Below, in pieces: positions 20,051 through 29,963 of a stretch of DNA of 64,000 nt. The stretch is from Diplolepis rosae. Taxonomy: Eukaryota; Arthropoda; Insecta; Hymenoptera; Diplolepididae. The DNA lies in the NCBI GenBank assembly GCA_030998225.1, contig JAPYXD010000754.1, forward strand, positions 5,890,001 through 5,954,000. Reading direction: 5' to 3'. A program made the translations under genes and the position numbers. Under the pieces are notes generated by a model. The model had not been told where the DNA came from. It did not search any database and was given only the letters and a program-made list of their open reading frames with translations. Numbering within the stretch: position 1 is the first letter of the stretch; the number at the start of each line of letters is the position of its first letter.

Positions 20051-20842
20051 GTCAATGCGCCCTAGTGCTTTATGCGCCCTGTTGTGCTAAAATAGAAGAA
20101 TGAGGTTTTCTTCAAAACTTTCCGAGTAAACGCGTACCTTTTCTTGTGGAACAGACTGTATCTAAGGAATCATAGATATGGGCGTCTATCTGGGTCTAAA
20201 CGGGTCATAGCGGGGACATAGATTGACAAATTTGGTCAAGTGTGCTCTGCGTGTCTAAAAGGGCCTAGCGTAACAATGTTTGGTTCCATATAGAATCCTG
20301 TTATGGATATACAGAACCCTTCTTAAGGACGGATAAAACCTAATTAATACCCGTTTAAGACCATATTCGTGGAACAATTCAGGTCCCGCATGAAACCTAG
20401 ATAAAACCCTTTGAAGTCCTTCTTAGAACCTGCTTGACACCCATATAGAACCTAATTGGCGCACAATTTTTTGAACCACTTAGAACCCTTATTAGGGTCA
20501 GGTACATCCGGGTTCCAACCCGTGTAGAACCCGATAGTCGCGCAAGTTTTCTATATATTTAGAACCCTTCTTAGGACTGAATAAAACCCAGTGCAGAACC
20601 CATTTGCAAAAACCGTGTACAACTCCGTTTACACCCATGTAGAAACCCATGTTCTAACAGGGTTCTATCGGGTTTTAAAGGTTTTTTCAAGCAGGGAAGA
20701 GTGTATCACTCATCGTGATAACGGAACTCTACTGTATCGACCTTATCATCCTGTGATTTAGAATTAATTTAACGTTATTTAAGACTAGGGGGAATTTTCA
20801 ATATAATTTGAAAAAAATTTCTGTGAAAAAAGGAACGCTTTC

Positions 20843-20898
20843 ACTCCGCTGGGTATTGAGCCCAGGACAGATCTATTTACTTCTATTCGGCTACGGAT
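20843..20898 (-). repeat. tRNA-derived repeat, copy 1 (degenerate)
   Basis: On the - strand it reads CCGTAGCCGAATAG, then a B-box-like CCTGGGCTCAATACCC, then GCGGAGTGAAAGCGTTCC and a T-run with CACAGAAA. The same tail (AAGCGTTCCTTTTT) follows two other tRNA-like sequences here. The anticodon arm is lost. It lies in the foldback element beside the MITE at 20912. Confidence 0.55.
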
Positions 20899-20911
20899 AT
20901 GTCATGAACTA

Positions 20912-21883
20912 CACTGAGAAAAATAGATATTAAAAATGAGATACTAGAATGTTGGATATTACCTTATATCATCTAGATTATACTACATAATATCTAATAT
21001 ATTCTTTTGAATATACAAGATATTAATCACCAATAACAGTTTATATTCAAAATTTACAATATTAGATATTAAACTTTAGTATCTAAGATTTTTATAAACA
21101 GTAGCGTGCACGTGCCTGAGGAAAAGTCACGTGATCAGAGTCTTTGAATTCCATGTAATTTGTCTATGGCACTCGCCCATAGTTTTTGATAGTTTTGCCG
21201 GTCGCGTGGTTTTTGGTTTTGACACTGGAATAATAATGTTGTGTCTATATGAAGTTTTGAAGTGTGATTTTTGAAAAAATTTTATATTACCAGTACTGAA
21301 ATCAGTAAGTATCTATCTACATAAGTATATCATTTTTATACCTTCAATGTTTGAAATGAATATTCTAACCTCTCAATAACTCGTTCTTTATGTAGCCGTT
21401 TTTGAATTCAACATCGAATCGGAATTTACTTACTGGAATTCGTAATAGATTAGATCGAGGAATTCGCGAAAAAAAGGAGATTATAAGAAAATTTTGAATT
21501 CCTTAATCAATCATTATTTACATCATGTTATATTTTATTAATTTAATTTTTCTTTCAATTTTTCAATCAGTATTTTCATATTATTATTAGACAATTGCAT
21601 TCAATGATATAAATATTGACTTTAATTATCTAAGATATTACAGTTTAGTATCTCAAATACTATGACCTGATATCTAATTTATTTCAGTTTAACATCTGAG
21701 ATATTTCAAATTAACATATTGGGTTCTTTAATTTAATATCTTAGATATTGCGAAATAACATATTTTTTTAAATATCTACAGATACTTTGTTTCAATATCT
21801 AGATGGCTGTCCCATAATTAAATCGCAAATATATTATCTGCTAATATCAAGATATTGCGGTTTACTATCTATTTTTCTCCGTG
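20912..21883. mobile_element. 972-bp MITE with CACTGAGAAAAATAGATA ends
   Basis: Inverted ends CACTGAGAAAAATAGATA and TATCTATTTTTCTCCGTG are flanked by TA on both sides. Next to each end are many copies of AGATATT, AATATCT and TATCTAAGATATT, which probably serve as subterminal binding repeats. The unique core contains two E-box hexamers (CACGTG near 21110 and 21130). No coding region. Its ends resemble those of the palindromic MITE at 7294. Confidence 0.8.
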
Positions 21884-22098
21884 TATTGTGGAAGCGTTCC
21901 TTTTTCCACAGAAATTTCTTTCAAAGTATATTGGAAATTCCATCTAGTCTTAAATGACATCGATATAGTATAGTTCCGTTATCTCTTCTAATGATCGACA
22001 TAATCGACTAAAATGATTTAGAAAAATTAGTAAATAGTTCATGATATATTCGTAGCCAAATAGGCCCAAATAGATTCTGTGAGAAAAGTTGTGTGGAA

Positions 22099-22167
22099 CC
22101 TCCGTAGCTCAGATGATAGAGAATTCGACCGGCATTCGAAAAATCCTGGGCTCGATACCTAGAGGAG
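22099..22167 (+). repeat. tRNA-Ala-like repeat (SINE-type), copy 2
   Basis: The 69-nt sequence has an A box (TAGCTCAGATGATAGAG) and a B box (GGGCTCGATACC), with a 5-bp anticodon stem TTCGA/TCGAA around CCGGCAT. The loop would place GGC as anticodon (Ala), but position 33 is C, not U. The acceptor stem pairs only partly (CTCC with GGAG). It is followed by GGAAGCGTTCC and a T-run, as in the other copies. This is a dispersed repeat, not a working tRNA gene. Confidence 0.7.
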
Positions 22168-22516
22168 TGGAAGCGTTCCTTTTTTTCAGAATAATTTTTC
22201 GACAACATTTTTGGTCCTTTTTTTTTGGTTCTTCATAATTGTTGAGCCTAAGAAAAATGTTTGGTCCAAGTTTGATCGTTTTTTTTTTGTATTTTGAGAG
22301 TTTGAACGGTTTCGAATGCTTAAAATTTTAAATTAAAGATTTTCATTAATCTTCTGCCAGTCATAGAGACCGTTATCATCAAATATTGTCAAATGAGGTC
22401 TACGAAAAGGGAGTAACCAATTACACTGCTCACTTACACAAACTCTTCTGTGTTAGTGCGATTCAAACCCGTTCGTGACTTTTAGTACTGTATCGTATTT
22501 CCATCTGTGAGTATTC

Positions 22517-23081
22517 AAGTCCCCTTTTGACAAAAAATTGTATAATATCGGCCACATTTTGAGTTTTACCTGCTCAAAATAATTTATCAGTGATAAAGTT
22601 TAATAATGTAGGCAAAATAAATGAAAATTTGACGAACAATGAAGATTCTCTGAAATAAAATTGAGCATGTCCAACTTAACCCAAAAAGTGACGTCTATAG
22701 AATCGAAAATAAAGAAAAATATTCTTTAGAAAAAAAATTGACAAAAATCTACCTGCTTTACACACAAGAGAAGACTAGTTTATATTATCAAGAAATTTTT
22801 TGAAAAATCAAGATCAACTTTTATCGATTCTGAAGTTTTTTGATGCTTAAGTTTTCGTAAGTGTGAGGTATCCTGTTGGAAAAATTCTAATCCAAAAATA
22901 ACAACTTCAGAATTGATAAAAATTGACTTATGCTGAATTTCATTTTAAAGAATTCTCTTTTTGTGTCAGATTTCCATTTATTATGCTTATATTATTAAAT
23001 TTTATCACTAATAGATTATTTTAGGCGGATATAACGTAATATATGGTTGATATTATAAAATTTCTGGTCGAAAGGGGACTT
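22517..23081. mobile_element. 565-bp palindromic MITE (AAGTCCCCTTT ends)
   Basis: Starts AAGTCCCCTTTTGACAAAAA and ends TCTGGTCGAAAGGGGACTT. Much of each half pairs with the other (for example TTTATCAGTGATAAAGTTTA with AAATTTTATCACTAATAGAT). The borders are judged from the palindrome; a target duplication is not clear. Non-coding. Confidence 0.7.
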
Positions 23082-23206
23082 AGTCCACTTATTCAGTAAG
23101 AAATATTTACGATCCTGAATCATTCGTACTAATGCCTGTGTATTTCATATCGGTGAGATGACCACGTGGTACTAGAATCAGAGTAGGGATTCTGTATGGC
23201 CAGCAG

Positions 23207-23575
23207 AGGCTTAAGGCCATAGATCAACCATATCACGTGACCAAATTCCTATAAAAGTTCATGTAAGATGACTTTTTTATTTTACAAAATGTCTTTCTGA
23301 AAATTTGGAAGATACAACACAAAAAACAATAAATAACGTCTTTCAACTTCGTTTGAGTGAAAATTTTGCAAAAAAATTCACAGTTGACTGTAATTGTCGA
23401 TAAGTTTTCGAATTTTTTTCAAAATTTTGATTAATAAGAAGTTAACAGACGTGCTTTATTGTCTTTTGTTACGTTTTCCAAATTTTCAGAATGATACTTT
23501 GTAAATTAAAAAAGTTATCTTACATGAACGAATAAATGTATAATTTGGTCACGTGGTCCGATTGATTCATCGCCT
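23207..23575. mobile_element. 369-bp palindromic MITE with CACGTG in both arms
   Basis: The left half (AGGCTTAAGGCCATAGATCA, ATCACGTGACCAAATT, TTCATGTAAGATGACTTTTT) is repeated inverted in the right half (AAAAAGTTATCTTACATGAA, AATTTGGTCACGTGG, TTGATTCATCGCCT). The axis is near 23385. Non-coding. A hairpin transcript is possible. Confidence 0.75.
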
Positions 23576-23577
23576 TG

Positions 23578-23720
23578 AAGATTATCACTAACCGTCACTC
23601 ACGTGGATGCGCGTTTAATGAGTTTCATTAAGCCATCACTCGCATGAATGCGACGCATACGTCCCTCTACGGAGGACGCATCATCGTAGTGATTTAAAAG
23701 CGCGTCTCTTCACTGAGTGA
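23578..23720 (+). repeat. Direct repeat shared with 16735-16850
   Basis: GATTATCACTAACCGTCACT followed by CAC and TGCGCG occurs here and at 16794-16826. Both copies continue with GAGTTTCA and are near CCATCACTCGCA. The rest differs. They may be the two flanks of one older element later filled by the 16.9-23.1 kb insertions, or two copies of a dispersed repeat. Confidence 0.5.
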
Positions 23721-24218
23721 AATCCTATTAGTTGTGCTAACTAAAAGGTCACAACTATATTCTTTTAGTAAGCAGTACCAAAAATTTTGTAAATGCTACT
23801 AATTTTTTTTGTAAAATTGATCAAATTCATTTATTTTGAGAAATGTAAATATTTTATTTCCATATGCAATATTTCGTGTGTAAACATGACTTGCAATTTT
23901 TTGGTTATAGTAAACTTTAAGAAACTATTGTACAGACGAATTAGATTTTACCTGCTTATCAACTGTTGAATCGTTTTGAAATCGTTACATATATTGATTT
24001 CTTAAAATTTTGCTTTTGTTCTTCATCAAAATGAGAAGAATTAAATCATGGTAATTTTAAAGTATAACTGTAAAATTATATCGTGACATGTTTCCGTACA
24101 TGTTCAATGTTTTATTGACCCACAATAATAATTTTGTAAAAGTTAATTTGGCATGGGGTCAGTTTTGATACGGATTTATTTTTTTAATTAAGTGATAGAA
24201 CACATAAAAAATACAAAA

Positions 24219-24259
24219 GGCAAACGTTTCGGCCACAAATGGGGGCCCTCTTCAGTGCC
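24219..24259 (-). ncRNA. Hammerhead-ribozyme-like motif, left arm of 4.3-kb palindrome
   Basis: On the - strand it reads GGCA-CUGAAGA, a stem II region (GG-G-CC with GGCC, loop of about 9 nt), GAA, ACGU, U, UGCC. CUGAAGA matches the conserved CUGANGA box and GAAA the second box. GGCA and UGCC can pair as stem I. Stem III would be only the 2-bp self-complementary ACGU, as described for hammerheads of Penelope-like elements that work as dimers. Cleavage would follow the U after ACGU. Activity is not shown. Confidence 0.55.
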
Positions 24260-25179
24260 AATTAGCTTAATAGTAACCTTTAAATATTTATTAACTAAGA
24301 CATGCAACTTAATAATTATTGTATTTTTTGTTTTTTTCTTTTTTCTTTGCTTATTGATATTAGAAAAAGATAGAGTAAACATGCGGAAAGACTTATGGGT
24401 AAGCGAGTTCCTAGGTGTGAAGGAACCAGACCGTTCCAAAAACTGTTCCAACGAGTAATCCTCTCCCACAGGAACCGTGAAAAATGCGACCGCGGAACGC
24501 ACTCTCTCAAGGGCACATATATAAACACGATTATTTCACCAAAGAAAGAAACAACACGATGGAGAATATAACGTGGATCCTTGGTAAAGCACGCACAGCA
24601 AACCACACACATCCACGAGCACCAGAAGTAAAGAACACTGAAGTTAAAACAATAAGAACGATGTAATTGGTACGGAAAAATTTTTATTTTGTATTTTCTC
24701 CGAAGCCGCAGAGATGACAGACGAAAGTAAGTCCACCACTCTGCCACATGGCTAAAAGAAAACTGATTTGGGAAGAAGTCGTATTTAGGAAGACTAGTGT
24801 TCAGAGTTTGACGTGTATAGAAAGCATTCTCCAGATAGGTCAGGTTCCAACACCAAGGGTTATACACAGTAAAACCTTATTTTAATGTCCCCGGCACTTG
24901 AGATTATTATATGCTCAAGCGTCCGACAAAAGCAAAGACCCACCACATGTTCGAAAAACTCTGTAAGGAAAGGCACTCACTACGGTCCCGACGTCGTAAA
25001 AATTGTACACATTTCTGTGGATATAGAAAGTAAAATGCAACTAAAGTGGAAATTCACGAAAAATTAAATTCCTGGTTTTTCGAAACCTCTGATTCTTAAT
25101 AAATGGAACCCGGAAAAATACAATATTAAGTTTATAAGTATGATGTCCGAGTTTTTCAGATTATAAGACTGTTGTAAAG

Positions 25180-27300
25180 TGGCAAAATATTACGAGAGTT
25201 ATTCGAACTCTGACTTAAATAGAGTGGCCAATTAATACAGTAGCACTACGGATTCTAAGACTGATAAAAAATGGCCAAGTAATGCGCGAGCACTTCGGAC
25301 TCTAATTCTGAGTAAGGTGGCCAAGTAATGCGCGAGCACATCAGACTCTGATTCTGAGTAAGGTGGCCAAGTAATGCGCGAGTTCAATGGACGTCAGGAC
25401 TGATATAAATGCAAAAATAGCCGCGAAATACGCGAGATCAAACGAAGTCTGACCTAAATAAGGAGGCAAAGAAATGCGCGAATTCTTAGTACAGAATTTT
25501 AATATAAAGTGGCCAAGTAATGCGCGAGCTCTTCGGACTCTGGCTTAAAATTATGTGGCCAAGTAATTCGCGAGTTCAATGGACGTCAGGACTGATATAA
25601 ATGCAAAAATAGCCGCGTAATACGCGAGATCAAACGAAATCTGACCTAAATAAGGAGGCAAAGTAATGCGCGAATTTTTAGGGTTAAAAATTCTTATAAC
25701 CCTAAAAATTCGTGCATTACTTGGCCACTCTTTTCAGGTTAGACTTCGTTAAACTGCGTATTACGCGGCTATTTTTGTATTTATATCAGTCGTGACGTCC
25801 ATTGAACTCGCGAATTACTTGGCCACATAATTTTAAGCCAGAGTCCGAAGAGCTCGCGCATTACTTGGCCACTTTATATTAAAATTCTGTACTAAGAATT
25901 CGCGCATTTCTTTGCCTCCTTATTTAGGTCAGACTTCGTTTGATCTCGCGTATTTCGCGGCTATTTTTGCATTTATATCAGTCCTGACGTCCATTGAACT
26001 CGCGCATTACTTGGCCACCTTACTCAGAATCAGAGTCTGATGTGCTCGCGCATTACTTGGCCACCTTACTCAGAATTAGAGTCCGAAGTGCTCGCGCATT
26101 ACTTGGCCGCCTTATTCAGGTCATAGTCTAAGGAGCCTACGTGTTAATTATTATTTTTTGGCCACTTTATAAAAATTCTTATACCCCTAAGAATTCGCGC
26201 ATTACTTGGCCACTCTTTTCAGATCAGACTTCGTTAAACTGCGTATTACGCGGCTATTTTTGTATTTATATCAGTCCTGACGTCCATTGAACTCGCGCAT
26301 TACTTGGCCACATAATTTTAAGCCAGAGTCCGAAGAGCTCGCGCATTACTTGGCCACTTTATATAAAAATTCTGTACTAAGAATTCGCGCATTACTTTGC
26401 CACCTTATTTAGGTCAGATTTCGTTTGATCTCGCGTATTACGCGGCTATTTTTGCATTTATATCAGTCCTGACGTCCATTGAACTCGCGAATTACTTGGC
26501 CACATAATTTTAAGCCAGAGTCCGAAGAGCTCGCGCATTACTTGGCCACTTTATATAAAAATCCTGTACTAAGAATTCGCGCATTACTTTGCCTCCTTAT
26601 TTAGGTCAGACTTCGTTTGATCTCGCATATTCCGCGATTATTTTTGCATTTATATCAGTCCTGACGTCCATTGAACTCGCGCATTACTTGGCCTTCTTAC
26701 TGAAAATCTGAGTCCGAAGTGCTCGCGCATTACTTGGCCGCCTTATTCAGGTCATAGTCTAAGGAGCCTACGTGTTAATTATTATTTTTTGGCCACTTTA
26801 TAAAAATTCTTATAACCCTAAAAATTCGTGCATTACTTGGCCACTCTTTTCAGGTTAGACTTCGTTAAACTGCGTATTACGCGGCTATTTTTGTATTTAT
26901 ATCAGTCGTGACGTCCATTGAACTCGCGAATTACTTGGCCACATAATTTTAAGCCAGAGTCCGAAGAGCTCGCGCATTACTTGGCCACTTTATATTAAAA
27001 TTCTGTACTAAGAATTCGCGCATTTCTTTGCCTCCTTATTTAGGTCAGACTTCGTTTGATCTCGCGTATTTCGCGGATATTTTTGCATTTATATCAGTCC
27101 TGACGTCCATTGAACTCGCGCATTACTTGGCCACCTTACTCAGAATCAGAGTCTGATGTGCTCGCGCATTACTTGGCCACCTTACTCAGAATTAGAGTCC
27201 GAAGTGCTCGCGCATTACTTGGCCATTTTTTATCAGTCTTAGAATCCGTAGTGCTACTGTATTAATTGGCCACTCTATTTAAGTCAGAGTTCGAATAACT
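25180..27300. repeat. Array of ~65-75-bp GCGCATTACTTGGCCAC repeats with orientation switch
   Basis: From about 25200 to 25690 units read GTGGCCAAGTAATGCGCGAG on the + strand. At about 25690 the orientation flips, and units then read GCGCATTACTTGGCCAC to 27290. Variants alternate in a higher-order order: GAGTCCGAAGAGCTCGCGC, GACGTCCATTGAACTCGCG, TGCGTATTACGCGGC, and TACTAAGAATTCGCGC. A larger block of about 500-600 bp recurs at 25695, about 26190 and 26810. The array is not coding. Confidence 0.85.
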
Positions 27301-28238
27301 CTCGTAATATTTTGCCACTTTACAACAGTCTTATAATCTGAAAAACTCGGACATCATACTTATAAACTTAATATTGTATTTTTCCGGGTTCCATTTATTA
27401 AGAATCAGAGGTTTCGAAAAACCAGGAATTTAATTTTTCGTGAATTTCCACTTTAGTTGCATTTTACTTTCTATATCCACAGAAATGTGTACAATTTTTA
27501 CGACGTCGGGACCGTAGTGAGTGCCTTTCCTTACAGAGTTTTTCGAACATGTGGTGGGTCTTTGCTTTTGTCGGACGCTTGAGCATATAATAATCTCAAG
27601 TGCCGGGGACATTAAAATAAGGTTTTACTGTGTATAACCCTTGGTGTTGGAACCTGACCTATCTGGAGAATGCTTTCTATACACGTCAAACTCTGAACAC
27701 TAGTCTTCCTAAATACGACTTCTTCCCAAATCAGTTTTCTTTTAGCCATGTGGCAGAGTGGTGGACTTACTTTCGTCTGTCATCTCTGCGGCTTCGGAGA
27801 AAATACAAAATAAAAATTTTTCCGTACCAATTACATCGTTCTTATTGTTTTAACTTCAGTGTCCTTTACTTCTGGTGCTCGTGGATGTGTGTGGTTTGCT
27901 GTGCGTGCTTTACCAAGGATCCACGTTATATTCTCCATCGTGTTGTTTCTTTCTTTGGTGAAATAATCGTGTTTATATATGTGCCCTTGAGAGAGTGCGT
28001 TCCGCGGTCGCATTTTTCACGGTTCCTGTGGGAGAGGATTACTCGTTGGAACAGTTTTTGGAACGGTCTGGTTCCTTCACACCTAGGAACTCGCTTACCC
28101 ATAAGTCTTTCCGCATGTTTACTCTATCTTTTTCTAATATCAATAAGCAAAGAAAAAAAGAAAAAAACAAAAAATACAATAATTATTAAGTTGCATGTCT
28201 TAGTTAATAAATATTTAAAGGTTACTATTAAGCTAATT

Positions 28239-28279
28239 GGCACTGAAGAGGGCCCCCATTTGTGGCCGAAACGTTTGCC
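28239..28279 (+). ncRNA. Hammerhead-ribozyme-like motif, right arm of 4.3-kb palindrome
   Basis: Identical, inverted partner of the motif at 24219-24259, with the same CUGAAGA and GAAAC boxes and the GGCA/UGCC stem I. It is followed by a T-rich stretch (CTTTTGTATTTTTTATGTG) and the end of the palindrome. Confidence 0.55.
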
Positions 28280-28369
28280 TTTTGTATTTTTTATGTGTTC
28301 TATCACTTAATTAAAAAAATAAATCCGTATCAAAACTGACCCCATGCCAAATTAACTTTTACAAAATTA

Positions 28370-29132
28370 TAACTGTAAACTGTTGTGCAGTTTTTGATGA
28401 AAAACCTCTCAACAATTATCATCCTTTGTTACATTTTGAAAAACAGTAATTAAAAAAGTTTTTCTCCTAAACAATTCTAACCTAAGAAAGTTCCCATCGA
28501 CATTAACAAAAATAAAATAGATATAGAATGGTAAATTTAACATTTTTTTCAATGTTGCAATTACTATTTTAATCATGTACGGATGAAAAAAATTAATCAG
28601 TTTCTAATTAAGATATTGGAATAGTTTTTGATACAACTTTTCTCCGTTATGTCAAAAATATATATATTTTGGTAATAACTACACTGTACAAATAGTAAAA
28701 GCAATTAACGCAATTAGTAAGTTTTACAAAAACGTATTGGTAACATCTATTATAAGCTCGATACAATGTGGGAATGCATGAAAATAGTCGCGGCTACAAA
28801 ACGGACCGACTAATCGGATTTTGTAAGTTTTACTAAAAATTTTAATCATTGCTACTCAGTTAATATTGCTGTAAGAATTAAGGTGCTTAGATGATATAGA
28901 CTAAAAAACATACTTGTGACCCTTTTTTACAAAAAAAAAATAGGTAGCCACGACTAATACTTTCTCTCAGTGTTGATTAATCCGCATGCGTGCTTTCTCC
29001 TTGCATGGTATCATGCAGGCATTTTGTGCCAATTGTTCAATTGAACAAAATCAAACTTATTGGTAGCTTTTAATGCATTTGAACCGCACCCATATGCAGC
29101 ACTTCGTTTGAATGAGCAATGCCAAAATTTTA
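28370..29132. other. Intronic AT-rich sequence, nothing recognised
   Basis: Part of the large iRhom intron. I see no open frame of note, no element ends and no repeat beyond simple A/T tracts. Confidence 0.4.
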
Positions 29133-29287
29133 GATGTGGTAGAGAAGATAAAAACAGACGTAGATAGACTACTTTTGGTTTTGATAATGAAAATGAAATT
29201 TCTGATATATTTTGCTAAAATTGAACTGTTTTTCAATTTTGGAACCAAAAGTAATGTATCTATGTCTTTTTATCTTTTCTAACATTT
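29133..29287. repeat. 155-bp hairpin repeat
   Basis: GTAGAGAAGATAAAAACAGA with CTACTTTTGGTTTTG pairs with GGAACCAAAAGTAATG and TCTATGTCTTTTTATCTTTT further on. The arms are about 50 bp with a loop of about 55 bp. Probably a small MITE. Confidence 0.55.
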
Positions 29288-29616
29288 CCGAAATTTTGTA
29301 AACAAAATTTTATGCACTTCAGACACAAACATGTAGAAACTTAAAATCAATAAAATTTTCTAATTTCCTAAGTATCACATGCCCTTAATTATTTGTGTTT
29401 ATCATTAGAAATAAAGGACTTTATATGTTATAATTCGTAAACTACATTATGAGAAAAATTTAAGTGCAAAAACTTTTAGAAATTAACGTCTTTCTGTGTT
29501 AGTGATTAACTTAGATAATTTGCAAAATTTATTACATTATAGAATTTAATCCTTCAATACTGATATTACTTATTTTTCATTTTTCTGAAAAATTAATGCT
29601 TTTCTTTTTTTTCTAG

Positions 29617-29803
29617 TTATATAAAGAAGGAAGCCGCAACTTTCTTCGGAGTTGACGAGGAATCTGAAACATTAGAAAGACAGAGATGGTTAGATCGAAG
29701 ACGACGGATGGCATCGAGAAAGTATGGACCTCTACTTCCGGAACACAAACCACCAGATCCGGACATCACGAGAGACGTACCGGACACCATGGAATTGCCG
29801 GAG
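29617..29803 (+). CDS. iRhom: iRhom, conserved ATFFG exon
   Basis: The acceptor is a T-rich tract with CTAG and the donor is GAG|GTAGGT. The 187-nt exon completes the split Asn codon from the previous exon and encodes 62 residues: YIKKEAATFFGVDEESETLE, then RQRWLDRRRRMASRKYGPLL, then PDITRDVPDTMELPE. The pattern of basic residues, a [A/T]TFFG core, acidic residues, a W followed by an Arg cluster, and KYG matches the conserved cytoplasmic block of animal iRhoms (RGTATFFG...W..RR.....RYG in human RHBDF1, recalled from memory). It ends in phase 0, as the next exon requires. This is the most diagnostic exon of the three. Confidence 0.8.
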
Positions 29804-29963
29804 GTAGGTTTTACAACCGAGAATTTGAAAATAAAAAGATAAAAAGACACTTTCAATTTTTTTCCTCGATAAATAAATAAATCACTTTCCTCCAGTGCTT
29901 GAAAAAATATTTTTATAAATATATTTTATGATATTAATAACTTTGTTTAAATATGTTTTTTAA

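Larger units (their letters stand above)
17892..20158 (+). mobile_element. Tc1-like transposon, internally deleted, with nested MITEs
   Basis: Terminal repeats are inverted and about 35 bp long (CAGTCTGTTCCACAAGAAAA at the left; TTTTCTTGTGGAACAGACTG at the right), flanked by TA at both ends. It contains a broken transposase gene (19158-20050), a TTAA-inserted MITE (18150-18848) and a small palindrome (18872-19133). The conserved ends suggest a moderately young insertion, but the gene is dead. Confidence 0.92.
17037..20696. mobile_element. 3.7-kb element with CTGCTTGAAAAA ends and TAGAACCC repeats
   Basis: Ends are inverted: CACTGCTTGAAAAACTGTT at the left and GGTTTTTTCAAGCAGGG at the right. 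Subterminal zones (17050-17165 and 20270-20660) are full of TAGAACCC, GGTTCTA and AAACCCT variants. The empty site can be read from the opposite arm of the host foldback (GATCATTAGAAGAG at about 21998-21985, - strand), so the insertion duplicated only 2-3 bp. Most of its length consists of later insertions (a 525-bp repeat and a Tc1 element with further MITEs). No gene of its own remains. Confidence 0.75.
16880..22345. mobile_element. Foldback element with several later insertions
   Basis: Left-arm sequence (about 16880-17036: GAACCGTTCAAACTCTTTAA, TGGACCAAAAAATTTTTTG, ATTTACTAATTTTTCTAAAT, CAGTCGATTATATTGATCAT) recurs inverted at about 22345-21985. The inner pair 20725-20842 and 21985-21888 is also inverted (CGGAACTCTACTGTATCGA; AGACTAGGGGGAATTTTC; GAAAAAAGGAACGCTTTC). 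The left arm is split by the 3.7-kb element at 17037-20696, the middle by a MITE at 20912-21883, and the right arm carries a tRNA-like insert near 22099. No transposase of its own was recognised. Confidence 0.65.
24075..28367. mobile_element. 4.3-kb palindromic element with hammerhead-like ends
   Basis: The arms (about 24128-25690 and 28367-26805) are nearly identical inverted copies of about 1.56 kb. Outer blocks include AATTTTGTAAAAGTTAATTT and GGGGTCAGTTTTGATACGG. Each arm carries, near its outer end, a hammerhead-ribozyme-like core. The inner arms and centre form an array of ~70-bp repeats. TATAACTGTAAA occurs just outside both ends (24063-24074, 28368-28379), a possible 12-bp target duplication. 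The arrangement recalls terminal repeats of Penelope-like elements, which can be inverted and carry hammerhead motifs, but no RT is present. The 226-residue frame across one arm (27630-28310) looks spurious. The near-identity of the arms suggests recent formation or gene conversion. It lies inside the large iRhom intron. Confidence 0.75.

Noticed and set aside
25180..27300. CRISPR-like array (short repeats with spacers)
   Set aside because: The sequence is eukaryotic, the units change orientation, and the 'spacers' are themselves a small set of recurring variants. It is a higher-order tandem repeat.
27630..28310. A 226-residue open frame in the right arm of the 4.3-kb palindrome (and its shortened mirror at 24316-24867)
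   Set aside because: It reads through the hammerhead-like motif and T-rich end, has no recognisable domain, is Cys/Phe/Trp-rich without pattern, and its mirror copy has an interrupted end. More likely a by-product of a GC-balanced non-coding arm.
24063..28379. Interpreting the 4.3-kb palindrome as a certain assembly artefact
   Set aside because: The arms differ by small indels and substitutions and the outer flanks differ. An artefact is possible but not required, so I kept it as a feature with a stated check.
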